64,000 nt of DNA from Streptomyces coffeae (GTDB lineage Bacteria > Actinomycetota > Actinomycetes > Streptomycetales > Streptomycetaceae): the NCBI RefSeq assembly GCF_016741875.1, contig NZ_JAERRF010000004.1, positions 310,001-374,000 of the forward strand, given 5' to 3'. Of this stretch, positions 48,555 through 56,790 are shown piece after piece. Position numbers and translations under genes: made by a program. The notes below the pieces were generated by a model. That model did no database searches, was not told the origin of the DNA, and worked only from the letters and a program-made list of their open reading frames with translations. Position 1 is the first letter of the stretch, and each line of letters starts with the position of its first letter.

Positions 48555-48607
48555 GGGTGAACTCCTGTCGGAGGGTGGACGGCGGGGAGCGGATCGGCCG
48601 GTCCGGC

Positions 48608-49006
48608 TCAGACGGCCGGGTACGCGGCGTCGCCGACGAGTTCCTCCCATACGGCCGTCGTCCCGTCCTCCGCGGCCTCCACCAGCGCGAGATGGGTCAT
48701 GAAGGTCCGGGGCCCGGCGCCGTGCCAGTGCTTCTCGTCCGCCTCGATCCATACGGTGTCCCCGGCTCGGATCTCCTCGACCGGGCCGCCCTCGCACTGC
48801 ACGAGCCCGCGTCCCTCGGTGACATGGAGGACCTGGCCGTGCGGATGGCGGTGCCAGGCGGTGCGGGAGCCGGGGGCGAAGTGGACGCTGTACAGCCGCA
48901 GTCGTGAGGGCTCGGCCGGTGCCGCGATCTCGTCCAGCCAGACGGAACCGGTGAAGCGGTCCGCGGGGCCGCGCTCGCTGTGGCGGGGATTTCGGGTGAT
49001 CTCCAC
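48608..49006 (-). CDS. Cupin-domain protein (carboxymuconolactone/quercetinase-like)
   Basis: This 132-residue single-domain cupin has motif 1 as WHRHPHGQVLHVTEGRGLVQ and motif 2 as GDTVWIEADEKHWHGAGP, giving the usual three His metal site. Family members include small dioxygenases and isomerases. GTG 49006 follows AAAGGA at about ten bases; the ATG-based longer reading adds unrelated residues. It is the second gene of the TetR-cupin-DUF4865-phosphotriesterase run. The 160 bases between it and tetR contain degenerate GCCGTGAGCAGG repeats. Confidence 0.86.
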   Translation of the reverse strand: MEITRNPRHSERGPADRFTGSVWLDEIAAPAEPSRLRLYSVHFAPGSRTAWHRHPHGQVLHVTEGRGLVQCEGGPVEEIRAGDTVWIEADEKHWHGAGPRTFMTHLALVEAAEDGTTAVWEELVGDAAYPAV

Positions 49007-49168
49007 GATGAGGAATTCCTTTACCGGGATGGGAAAACGGACGCCTTGAGGGCGCCATGAGCGGGCACCATGACGCGCGCCGTGAGCAGGCTTCGCACGG
49101 GAGCCGTGAGCAGACCTCACCGGGACGCCGTCGGCGGGCACCTCACCCAAGCGCCGTGAGCAGGCGGG

Positions 49169-49738
49169 TCACACAGGCGCCTTGAACGCCGCCAGCAAGG
49201 TGAGCAGCCCCTCCACCGCGCTGTCGAAGGGCGCCGCCGATCCCGCCGCGCGGGCCAGCACATAGCCGCCCTGGACCGTCGCGACGACCGTCGCGGCGAT
49301 CGGCTCCGGGGCGAGACCGGCCGTGAACTCCCCGCGCTCGCGCCCCTCGGCGAGCACCTCCGCCAGCCGCCCGCGCAGCCAGTCGAGGGTTTCGTCGACC
49401 GGCTTCCGCAGCTCGGGGTCGGCCATCACGTCCGGGTCCATCGTCAGCCGTCCGATCGGACAGCCGCGCAGCACCTCGCGCTCCCGCAGCAGATACGCGC
49501 GGACGCGGTCGTACGCGCCCCCAGGGCTGTCGAGACAGGACCCGGCGACGGCGCGCAGCTCCTCGGCGGTGCGGCGGATGGCGGTGAGCGCCAGATCCGG
49601 CTTACCGCTGAAGTGGTGGTACATGCTGCCCTGGCCGGCGCCCGCGCGCTGCTGGATGGCCTTGGGGCTGGTGCCCACATAGCCGCGCTCCCAGAGGAGC
49701 TCCCGAGTGCTCTCGATCAGGCGTTCCGGAGTGGTCAT
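49169..49738 (-). CDS. TetR-family regulator with GCPIG motif
   Basis: This 189-residue TetR protein has its helix-turn-helix at residues 1-50 (GTSPKAIQQRAGAGQGSMYHHFSGK). The ligand domain contains LRGCPIGRLT near residues 90-99. A Cys at this place is seen in TetR proteins of the NemR/YxaF type and can sense electrophiles, but that is only an analogy. ATG 49738 is immediately downstream of a 22-base palindrome. It is the first gene of the run to the cupin, DUF4865 and phosphotriesterase genes and probably represses the set. Confidence 0.92.
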   Translation of the reverse strand: MTTPERLIESTRELLWERGYVGTSPKAIQQRAGAGQGSMYHHFSGKPDLALTAIRRTAEELRAVAGSCLDSPGGAYDRVRAYLLREREVLRGCPIGRLTMDPDVMADPELRKPVDETLDWLRGRLAEVLAEGRERGEFTAGLAPEPIAATVVATVQGGYVLARAAGSAAPFDSAVEGLLTLLAAFKAPV

Positions 49739-49745
49739 AAACGCA

Positions 49746-49767
49746 CTGTACACACTAGTAGGTACAG
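49746..49767 (-). promoter_or_regulatory. TetR operator candidate
   Basis: CTGTAC at 49746-49751 and GTACAG at 49762-49767 are inverted arms around a perfect ACTAGT centre, matching at 9 of 11 positions per half overall. It lies eight bases before the tetR ATG, so binding would block transcription or initiation of its own operon. Confidence 0.65.
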
Positions 49768-49857
49768 AACTCCAGCGCCTACACTCCGGGTGATGACACC
49801 CGCGAGGAGTACTGGCGGCGGCTGTCGGTCCTGGACGAGCGGTTCGGACCGCGGGCC

Positions 49858-50070
49858 TAGGGTCCGTCGTCACAGGGGGGCGCCCGGCCGTGAGCGGCTC
49901 TGGTGCGGGGGCACCTCCCAGCGGTGGCTGGGGGAGGCCCGCACGGGGCGGATCGCCCTCGTGCTGGGCGTGCTCGGGCGCCTTTCGACAACGCGGGGCA
50001 CCTCCCAGCGGTGGCTGGGGGCGCCGTGCCAGGTGTGGGGAGCAGGGCGGCCTCTTTGCAGACGGGCCTT
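49858..50070. mobile_element. MITE-like element, copy 2 (about 213 bp)
   Basis: This copy matches 23647-23865 along its whole length in the same orientation: TAGGGTCCGTCGTCACAGG at the left, two CCCAGCGGTGGCTGGG hairpins and the shared GGATCGCCCTCGTGCTGGGC segment. Its right inverted repeat is degraded. As in copy 1, the first triplet TAG closes an open frame: the preceding bases encode DDTREEYWRRLSVLDERF, apparently the tail of a lost gene. Confidence 0.75.
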
Positions 50071-50128
50071 GGGGCGGGCTGACCGCGGCCCGGCGGGGCG
50101 CCGGTCCCGTCCGGCAGTCGCTCTCGGG

Positions 50129-50158
50129 TCCGTCCCGCTTCCCGGGCGGCGGGACGGA
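50129..50158 (-). terminator. 10-bp stem terminator of the RsbW-like gene
   Basis: TCCGTCCCGC (50129-50138) pairs with GCGGGACGGA (50149-50158) just beyond the stop of the minus-strand gene at 50167. Confidence 0.65.
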
Positions 50159-50166
50159 TCGCTTCT

Positions 50167-50778
50167 TCAGTGGGATACGGCCGATCGGGCGGCGGGCGTA
50201 CGCTCCCGCACCGCGGACGCGGGTGCCGGGGCTTGGGCCGGGGGAGCCTGGACGGGATCCGAGGCCGGTGCCGGGGCGCCGACCGGGGCTTGGACCGGCC
50301 GGGTGAGGTCCACACCGCGCGGCGGCGCGGTACGGCCCGCTCCGTACACCGCGAACGGCGACGTAGCGGCGGTGGTGGGCTGCGGCACGGCGAGGGTGAA
50401 CCACACGACCTTGCCGCTGCCGTCGTCACGGGCGTGCATGCCCCAGCTCTGGCTCACCGCCGCGACCAGGGCCAGCCCCCTGCCGTGCGTGGAGACGGGG
50501 TCGATGGTGCGGAGGCGGGGCAGCCGGGGATCCTGGTCGCGGACCGAGACGGTGAGCCGGTCCAGCATCAGGACGATCTCCACCGTGCATTGTTTCTCCG
50601 GCTCGGCATGCCGGTGCACGTTGGTCAGCAGCTCGGTGACACCGAGCGCGGCCGGGTCGATGAGCGGATCCAGATGCCAGTAGCGCAATTGCGCCGACAC
50701 GATTCTGCGGACCTGACCGATCCGCGACGGCAGGGCTTGCAGCTCCACCGTGCAATGCCTGCTAGGACGACTGATCAC
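50167..50778 (-). CDS. RsbW-like ATPase with proline/alanine-rich tail
   Basis: The 203-residue protein has a HATPase_c_2 domain from residue 10 to about 140: ALGVTELLTNVHRHA (N-box), VSVRDQDPRLP (G1) and STHGRGLALVAAVSQSWGM (G2). A disordered tail of repeated Pro-Ala-Ser follows. It resembles anti-sigma-factor kinases but has no adjacent sigma factor or antagonist gene. GTG 50778 follows AGGGAG. The 185-base upstream gap contains an AGTATCAGTATCACT direct repeat that could be regulatory. Confidence 0.85.
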   Translation of the reverse strand: MISRPSRHCTVELQALPSRIGQVRRIVSAQLRYWHLDPLIDPAALGVTELLTNVHRHAEPEKQCTVEIVLMLDRLTVSVRDQDPRLPRLRTIDPVSTHGRGLALVAAVSQSWGMHARDDGSGKVVWFTLAVPQPTTAATSPFAVYGAGRTAPPRGVDLTRPVQAPVGAPAPASDPVQAPPAQAPAPASAVRERTPAARSAVSH

Positions 50779-50963
50779 GGCTGCGACTCCCTGAAGAAGT
50801 TGGGGCTAGCCTGATTCAGGTGCGGGCGACGAACACGTTCAGCAGTGGTGGCTGCTGCGCGCGACCGGTGGGCCGGTTCTCAGCGTCACCGCTTGTTGAC
50901 TCTCAGTGATACTGATACTCGTCCAGGGTCGGCCCCTGCGCGCGCATGCGCAACTCGGCCGGT

Positions 50964-51293
50964 TCACTTCTTCCGGCCGTGCCCCCGGGCGGACCGCACC
51001 GCGTCCAGGAAGCGGCTGGCGGCGGCGGGCCCGGTGGACTTGGCGGCGGTGTCCTGCTCGCCGAGGGTGAGGCGGTAACGGGTGCCGTTCACGGTGGCCA
51101 TGGCCTGGTCGCCGTCCACGAACCACGGCTTGCTCGCGCGGACCGACTGGACCGGGGCGCTGTCGATCTCGCGGCCGTAACTGGTCAGCAGCTGGAGCCG
51201 GCCGTCCTTGATCAGGACCTGCCCGGCGCGCGTCACCGAGCGTAGGAACCGCTCGATCCGCACCCCTCTGGCATTGAACTCGGTATCGGCCAT
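50964..51293 (-). CDS. Hypothetical small basic protein
   Basis: This 109-residue protein begins MADTEFNARGVRIERFLRSV and shows alternating hydrophobic strands (QVLIKDGRLQLLTSYGREID, then AMATVNGTRYRLTLGE) that look like a small beta-barrel, followed by a basic Ala/Arg/Lys tail (SARGHGRKK). No known domain is recognised. ATG 51293 follows GGGGAGG at eight bases; the longer in-frame reading starts in non-coding sequence. It is divergent from the Cds1 gene. Confidence 0.68.
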   Translation of the reverse strand: MADTEFNARGVRIERFLRSVTRAGQVLIKDGRLQLLTSYGREIDSAPVQSVRASKPWFVDGDQAMATVNGTRYRLTLGEQDTAAKSTGPAAASRFLDAVRSARGHGRKK

Positions 51294-51464
51294 GACGACC
51301 GCCTCCCCGGTGGCTCCGACTGGCACGCGTGCCGCTGCCTCTCATTCTCCCTGTTGCGCAGTGTGCACGTGACCGGCCCGGCGCACCAGGGCGCACCAGG
51401 GTCCACTTAGGATCGAAGTGGCCCGATCGCGCGACCCGGGCCGGGCACCAGTACGAGGAGCAGC

Positions 51465-52586
51465 GTGGACAGCACAACACGGGGGGTCATCGACACGGTT
51501 GACGTGGACCGCAGCGACCACGGCTACCGGGAGTGGCTCAAGGAGGCCGTCCGCAAGGTGCAGGCCGACGCCCAGCGCTCCGCCGACACCCATCTGCTGA
51601 GTTTTCCGCTGCCCGAGCGGTGGGGGATCGACCTCTATCTGAAGGACGAGTCCACCCACCCCACCGGCAGCCTCAAGCACCGGCTGGCCCGTTCGCTGTT
51701 CCTGTACGGGCTGTGCAATGGCTGGATCCGGCCGGGCAAGCCGGTCATCGAGGCGTCCAGCGGCTCCACCGCCGTGTCCGAGGCGTACTTCGCGAAGCTG
51801 ATCGGGGTGCCCTTCATCGCGGTGATGCCGCGCACGACCAGCCGGGAGAAGTGCCGACTGATCGAATTCCATGGCGGCCGATGCCATTTCGTGGACGACC
51901 CGCGGACGATGTACGAGGCGTCCGCCGCCCTCGCGGTGGAGACCGGCGGCCACTACATGGACCAGTTCACCTACGCCGAGCGTGCCACGGACTGGCGCGG
52001 CAACAACAACATCGCCGAGTCGATCTACCAGCAGCTGCGGCTGGAGCGTTACCCCGAACCGACCTGGGTGGTGGCCACCGCGGGCACCGGCGGCACCTCG
52101 GCGACCATCGCGCGCTACGTCCACTACATGAGCTACGACACCCGGGTGTGCGTCGCCGACCCGGAGAACTCCTGCTTCTTCGACGGCTGGGTGCACCAGG
52201 ACGACCAGGCGTCCAGTGACCGCGGCTCACGGATCGAGGGCATCGGCCGCCCCCGGATGGAGCCCAGCTTCGTCCCCGGCGCGATCGACCGGATGATGAA
52301 GGTCCCGGACGCGGCGAGCGTCGCCGCGGTGCGCGCCCTGGAGCAGGCCATCGGGCGCAAGGCGGGCGGCTCCACCGGGACCGGGCTGTGGAGCGCGCTG
52401 CGGATCGTCGCGGAGATGGTCGAGGCCGGGCGCACCGGCAGTGTGGTGACCTTGCTGTGCGATCCGGGCGACCGCTATCTGGACAAGTACTACTCGGATG
52501 GCTGGCTGGCGGAGCAGGGGCTCGACATCGAGCCCTATGCGAAGACGATCGATGTCTTCCTGACCACCGGCCGCTGGTCCGGCTGA
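51465..52586 (+). CDS. cds1: PLP-dependent cysteine synthase-family enzyme (Cds1-like cysteine desulfhydrase)
   Basis: The 373-residue fold-type II PLP enzyme has Schiff-base Lys71 in [10 protein letters not shown], the substrate-binding loop [12 protein letters not shown] and the phosphate-binding [11 protein letters not shown]. It resembles mycobacterial Cds1, which breaks L-cysteine into sulfide, pyruvate and ammonia, rather than a biosynthetic CysK, because it lacks the classic SxTSGNTG asparagine loop and has a Cds1-like C-terminus ([17 protein letters not shown]). GTG 51465 follows GAGGAG. It may help control cysteine or hydrogen sulfide levels; sulfur control also appears at the leader peptide near 19.5 kb. 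Confidence 0.88.
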   Translation: MDSTTRGVIDTVDVDRSDHGYREWLKEAVRKVQADAQRSADTHLLSFPLPERWGIDLYLKDESTHPTGSLKHRLARSLFLYGLCNGWIRPGKPVIEASSGSTAVSEAYFAKLIGVPFIAVMPRTTSREKCRLIEFHGGRCHFVDDPRTMYEASAALAVETGGHYMDQFTYAERATDWRGNNNIAESIYQQLRLERYPEPTWVVATAGTGGTSATIARYVHYMSYDTRVCVADPENSCFFDGWVHQDDQASSDRGSRIEGIGRPRMEPSFVPGAIDRMMKVPDAASVAAVRALEQAIGRKAGGSTGTGLWSALRIVAEMVEAGRTGSVVTLLCDPGDRYLDKYYSDGWLAEQGLDIEPYAKTIDVFLTTGRWSG

Positions 52587-52614
52587 GCGCTCCGCGGGAA
52601 GTGCCGCGAGGTGC

Positions 52615-52705
52615 CGTCAGTCGTCCGCGGCTACGTCGTGGCTGGTCGCGCCCACGCGGCGGAGCCGCACATCGACACAGCCCCGCGCCCCTTCGGGGCG
52701 CAACC
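52615..52705. repeat. Dispersed Streptomyces intergenic palindromic repeat
   Basis: The segment starting GTCAGTCGTCCGCGGCTACG runs through GGTCGCGCCCACGCGGCGGA and ends in the hairpin GCGCCCC-TTC-GGGGCGC (52685-52701). It matches from memory a repeat family scattered through many Streptomyces genomes between genes. It probably also terminates the cds1 transcript. Confidence 0.55.
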
Positions 52706-52755
52706 CGAACCGCACCCGACTTCAGCGAGGCCGCTTAGTCGCTAGCCGCCAGCCG

Positions 52756-53226
52756 CTACCCGTCGGCCAGGAGGCGGTCCAGGGTCCGGACCGCCTCGCG
52801 GAACGTCCGCCCCACCCCCGGGCGCGCCAGCCGCGCGGCGAAGCGCAGCGGCGGCGGGCCGTCCAGCGCGAAGACGTACCGCACCATGGTGCCGCCGCCG
52901 GACGGGGCCAGGGTCCACTCCTCCAACAGCGCCCGCAGCCCCGGGGCGTTGGTCTCGTCGATGCGGTAGGCGTAGCGCTTCGCGGGTTCCGCGGCCATCA
53001 CCGTCTCGCGGAAGCGGACACCGCCCCGCAGCCGGATCTCGCGGCCCTCGCCGCCGTCCGTGGCCCGCGCCGCGCTCACCTGACGGAACCACCGGGGCCA
53101 GCCCTCGGTGTCGGCCAGGGCCGTGAACACTGCCCCGGGCGGGGCCTGGGCCTCGGCGACGAAGACCAGCCGCAGCGGGGCGGTCTCGGCGTACTCCAGC
53201 CCGACGGAACGCAGCCGGTGTGTCAT
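52756..53226 (-). CDS. SRPBCC-family (START-like) protein
   Basis: This 156-residue protein has the helix-grip pattern of polyketide-cyclase/START-like proteins: LRLVFVAEAQAPPGAVFTALADTEGWPRWFRQV at the start, GVRFRETVMAAEPAKRYAYRI in the middle and an amphipathic C-terminal helix (GRTFREAVRTLDRLLAD). Such proteins bind hydrophobic ligands. No ribosome site precedes ATG 53226, and a TATCGT hexamer just upstream suggests a leaderless transcript. It lies 24 bases beyond the DeoR gene's stop on the same strand, so the pair may be co-transcribed. Confidence 0.85.
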   Translation of the reverse strand: MTHRLRSVGLEYAETAPLRLVFVAEAQAPPGAVFTALADTEGWPRWFRQVSAARATDGGEGREIRLRGGVRFRETVMAAEPAKRYAYRIDETNAPGLRALLEEWTLAPSGGGTMVRYVFALDGPPPLRFAARLARPGVGRTFREAVRTLDRLLADG

Positions 53227-53250
53227 GGACACACGATAACTGTCGACCCG

Positions 53251-54096
53251 TCAGATGTCTGCGGCTCCGTTGGCCTCGCCCGCCACCACCAACTCCGGCA
53301 GATACTCCGCGATCTCCGCCCGCGCGTCCTCCGGCAGCCCCGAGTCCGTCACCAGGGCGTCCACCTGGTCCAGCGTGGCGAACGAACTCAGGCCCACCAT
53401 GCCCCACTTGGTGTGGTCGGCGATCACCACCACCCGCCGCGCGGCCCGTACGAAGTGCCGGTTGGTCTCCGCCTCGGCCAGGTTCGGCGTGGACAGCCCG
53501 GCCTCCACCGATATGCCGTGCACGCCCAGGAACAGCACATCGAAGTGGAGCGAGCGCACCGCGGCGTCGGCCACCGGCCCCGCCAGGATGTCCGACGGGG
53601 TCCGTACCCCGCCGGTGAGCACCACCGTGGCCGCGCCCGGACGCGGGCCGGGCCCACCGGCCGTCGCGGCCCGCTGCGCGTTGTAGAAGACATCGGCGAC
53701 CCGCACCGAGTTGGTCACCACGGTCAGATCCGGGACGTCCAGCAGCTGCTGCGCCAGCGCGAAGGCCGTGGTACCACCGGCGAGACCGATCGCGGTGCCC
53801 GGCGTGGCCATCGCGGCCGCCGCCTTCGCGATGTCCTCCTTGGCGCTCAGCTCCAGGCCCGACTTGGCCTCGAACCCCGGCTCGTAGGTGCTCGCCTCGG
53901 CGACCGGCACCGCGCCGCCGTGCACCTTCTCCACCACGCCCAGCCGGGCGAGCGCGTCCAGATCGCGACGGACCGTCATGTCCGAGACATTGAGCTTGCG
54001 CGTCAGCTCGTTGACCCGCACCCCACCGCGCCGTCTGACCTCGTCCAGGATCAGGGCACGCCGCTGCTCCGCGAGGAGGTTCTGGTTGTCGCTCAC
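53251..54096 (-). CDS. DeoR/GlpR-family transcriptional regulator
   Basis: The 281-residue regulator has a DeoR helix-turn-helix (QRRALILDEVRRRGGVRVNELTRKLNVSDMTVRRDLDALARLG in parts). An ISOCOT-fold sensor domain follows (GLAGGTTAFALAQQL, DLTVVTNSVRVADV, VLTGGVRTPSDILAGPVADAA, VIADHTKWG). Such repressors respond to phosphorylated sugars. No sugar gene is adjacent, so its target lies elsewhere or includes the SRPBCC gene. GTG 54096 is preceded by GGAAGGAG. The gap to the divergent membrane gene is 207 bases with a CACCGGGATCG direct repeat. Confidence 0.92.
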   Translation of the reverse strand: MSDNQNLLAEQRRALILDEVRRRGGVRVNELTRKLNVSDMTVRRDLDALARLGVVEKVHGGAVPVAEASTYEPGFEAKSGLELSAKEDIAKAAAAMATPGTAIGLAGGTTAFALAQQLLDVPDLTVVTNSVRVADVFYNAQRAATAGGPGPRPGAATVVLTGGVRTPSDILAGPVADAAVRSLHFDVLFLGVHGISVEAGLSTPNLAEAETNRHFVRAARRVVVIADHTKWGMVGLSSFATLDQVDALVTDSGLPEDARAEIAEYLPELVVAGEANGAADI

Positions 54097-54303
54097 CCTG
54101 CCTCGTCTCCTTCCCGTCGGCGCGCACGGCCCGCGGGCTCATCTTCGCACGAGCCCGGGACACCCGATCACCGGAGCGCACGAGCATTACGATTTCGCCA
54201 CGCCCGGCCTGTCGGGGTCCGGTCCCCGGACCGCTGGGAAGAATCCTGAACGGGAACGAACGGCATCACACCGGGATCGACCACACCGGGATCGGGGGAC
54301 ACG

Positions 54304-56790
54304 GTGGCATCACCGGAATCGGGGGGCGCGGTGACATCGACCGTGGGCGGCAGCACACCGGACGGCGCGACGGACACGGCAGCGGCGGACACGGCTCGGA
54401 CGGCGGCCGCGGCCGAGCGGCTGGAGAGCGCCCGGGAGATCCGCGGCGCGGGACCGCCACCCGATCTGGAGCTGCTGGTCCACGGCGTCGGCGGCACCAC
54501 TCCCCAGGAGATGCTGGGCGACCCGCGCACCGTCCGGGTCACCGGCGACGAGACCGCCGGAGTCCACCGCAGGACCGACGACGCCGACGCCGAGACACGC
54601 CCCCGGGAGGACCGCGAGAGCCCGGTCCGTGAGGCGTACGTCTGGTCCAATCTGACCTCCGGCAACAGCTCCCGCGCCCTGTGGCTGCTGTTACTGCCGT
54701 TCATGGTCGCCAACCTCGTCCACTGGATGCGCCCCGCCGCCGACCGGAGCGAGCGGACCGTGCGCGGCTACGGTCTCCTGGTGCGGCTGGTCGCGCTCAG
54801 CCTCACCGTGACGCTGATCGCCGGGGTCTGCGAGGTGGCCCTCGACCTGGTCGCCTGGCAGTGCGGGGGCGCCGACGCCTGCGCCGACGCCAAGTCCTGG
54901 CTCGGCTTCATGGCGCCCGGGAACCACGGCTGGTGGAGCAGGCCCGGCCGCAGGCTCGCCCTCGCCGCCGTGCTCCCCACCGCCCTCACCGGGCTGCTGT
55001 GGTACCTGTCCAACCGCACCTGGAGCGCCTACGAGTCGCAAGCCCCGCTGGAGCACTCGGTCGACGAGTCCGCCCCCGAGGCGGGCAACCGCCCCGGGCT
55101 GTGCCTGCCCGGCTTCTGGTACGGCCGCAGGATCGTCGCCCGGCTGCGCGCCGCGCACACCGCCGCGGGCTTCCTCACCATCGCCGCCGCCCTGACCACC
55201 GCCGCCGCCACCCAGGACCGCAGGCCCGGCGGCAGCGGGCTGCTGGACGCCGCGGGCTGGGCGCTGCTGGCCCTGCTGACGGCGGTCGCGGTCGCCGTGG
55301 TGTTCGTGGTGTGCCACCGCGGCCGCAGTGAGAGCAAGGTCGACAACACACTGGACCGGATCACCATCACCGCGCTGCCCGGCACCGCACTCGGGGTGCT
55401 CGTGCTCTCCTCGTTGTACGCCGGATGGTCCCGCCCCGGCTGGGTCTCCCACGGAAAGCTGCCGGGCAACCAGACCTTCTGCGTCATCGCGATCGGGCAG
55501 GGCCTGCTCATCCTCGCCATCGCGGGCTGCGCCCTCGCCCTCTACCGGGCCGCCCCCGCCGGGCGCACCCCGCTGTACGGGCTCGCCGGACCCGCCGTGG
55601 CCACCCTCGCCTGCGGACTCGGCGCCGTCCTGGCCGGAGGCGTCGCCCAGCGGATCGCCGACTGGCTGGACGGCGGCGCCACCCCGGGCATGGGCGGGCG
55701 GCCCGAAGTCGCCCCGCCCGTGCTGCTGTCCTGGCTGGCCACCGCCATACCGGTCCTGCTGCTCGCGCTGCTGGTCCTGGTCCTGGTCTTCACCGTCCGG
55801 GTCTGGCGGGTACGCAAGGGGCTGCTCCCGACGATCATGGACGGTTATCCGGGGGAGCGGCCCGACGGGGTGCGCACCCGCCGGATCGCCGGAACCATCG
55901 CCCGTGCCGGGGTCACCGACTCCGCGCCCTGGATCGTCGGCCCGATCGCCCTGTGCACCCTGCTGGCCGGCGGCCTGGCCGTCACCGGGGCCTGGGCCAC
56001 CGGCGAGGTCCCCGGCCGGGCGGCCGACGGCACCCCCGGCCCGGTGGACGCCGCCGCCCAGACCTGTCAGGCGATCGGCTCCTGGATGATGGGGCTGGCC
56101 TTCCTGATGATGGTCACCTGGGCCCGCCGCGCCTACCGCAGCCCTTCGGCCCGCCGCACCATCGGCATCCTGTGGGACGTCGGCACCTTCTGGCCGCGCG
56201 CCGCCCACCCCTTCGCGCCCCCCTGCTACGCCGAGCGGGCCGTCCCCGATCTGACCTGGCGGATGCAGACCTGGACCGGCACCTACGGCGGGCGGCTGGT
56301 CATCTCCGGCCACTCCCAGGGCAGTGTGCTGGCCGCCGCCGCGGTCTGGCAGCTGGACCCCCGCACCCGCGGTCAGGTCGCGCTGCTCACCTACGGCTCA
56401 CCGCTGGAGCGGCTGTACGGCCGCTGGTTCCCCGCCTACTTCGGGCCCGCCCCACTGCTCTCGCTCCACGGCGAGGTGCGGTGCTGGCGCAATCTGTGGC
56501 GTTACACCGACCCCATCGGCGGGCCCATCCGGCTGCCCGACGGCCCCGGCCCGCAGGTCGACCGCGGTGCCCTGAAGGATCCGCTCGCCTACGGCCGTAC
56601 CCCTGAACACCCGCTGCCCGCACCGATCCTGGGGCATTCGGAGTACCAGGCCGACCCCCTCTTCGACCGGGAGCGGGCCGGACTGCTGGCCCGGCTCCCG
56701 GAACAGAGCTGCTCCTCCCCGGAGAACGCCGGTCAGACGACGACGCCGGTCAGATCAGCTCCGGCAGATCCTCCGGATAGAGCAGGGTGA
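54304..56790 (+). CDS. Large multi-spanning membrane protein with serine-hydrolase motif
   Basis: The 828-residue protein combines a lipase-type domain split around a membrane core. Residues about 55-66 read ELLVHGVGGTTP, an oxyanion-loop-like HGxGG stretch. From about residue 120 to 620 there are some ten hydrophobic helices. The C-terminal part has the nucleophile elbow SGHSQGS (Ser671) in VISGHSQGSVLAAAAVWQL and a possible acid/His region after it (CWRNLWRYTDPIGGP, ILGHSEYQADP). So it looks like a membrane-embedded esterase or lipase of no named family. GTG 54304 follows GGGGGACACG. Its 3' end overlaps the convergent beta-helix gene by 41 bases. Confidence 0.8.
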   Translation: MASPESGGAVTSTVGGSTPDGATDTAAADTARTAAAAERLESAREIRGAGPPPDLELLVHGVGGTTPQEMLGDPRTVRVTGDETAGVHRRTDDADAETRPREDRESPVREAYVWSNLTSGNSSRALWLLLLPFMVANLVHWMRPAADRSERTVRGYGLLVRLVALSLTVTLIAGVCEVALDLVAWQCGGADACADAKSWLGFMAPGNHGWWSRPGRRLALAAVLPTALTGLLWYLSNRTWSAYESQAPLEHSVDESAPEAGNRPGLCLPGFWYGRRIVARLRAAHTAAGFLTIAAALTTAAATQDRRPGGSGLLDAAGWALLALLTAVAVAVVFVVCHRGRSESKVDNTLDRITITALPGTALGVLVLSSLYAGWSRPGWVSHGKLPGNQTFCVIAIGQGLLILAIAGCALALYRAAPAGRTPLYGLAGPAVATLACGLGAVLAGGVAQRIADWLDGGATPGMGGRPEVAPPVLLSWLATAIPVLLLALLVLVLVFTVRVWRVRKGLLPTIMDGYPGERPDGVRTRRIAGTIARAGVTDSAPWIVGPIALCTLLAGGLAVTGAWATGEVPGRAADGTPGPVDAAAQTCQAIGSWMMGLAFLMMVTWARRAYRSPSARRTIGILWDVGTFWPRAAHPFAPPCYAERAVPDLTWRMQTWTGTYGGRLVISGHSQGSVLAAAAVWQLDPRTRGQVALLTYGSPLERLYGRWFPAYFGPAPLLSLHGEVRCWRNLWRYTDPIGGPIRLPDGPGPQVDRGALKDPLAYGRTPEHPLPAPILGHSEYQADPLFDRERAGLLARLPEQSCSSPENAGQTTTPVRSAPADPPDRAG

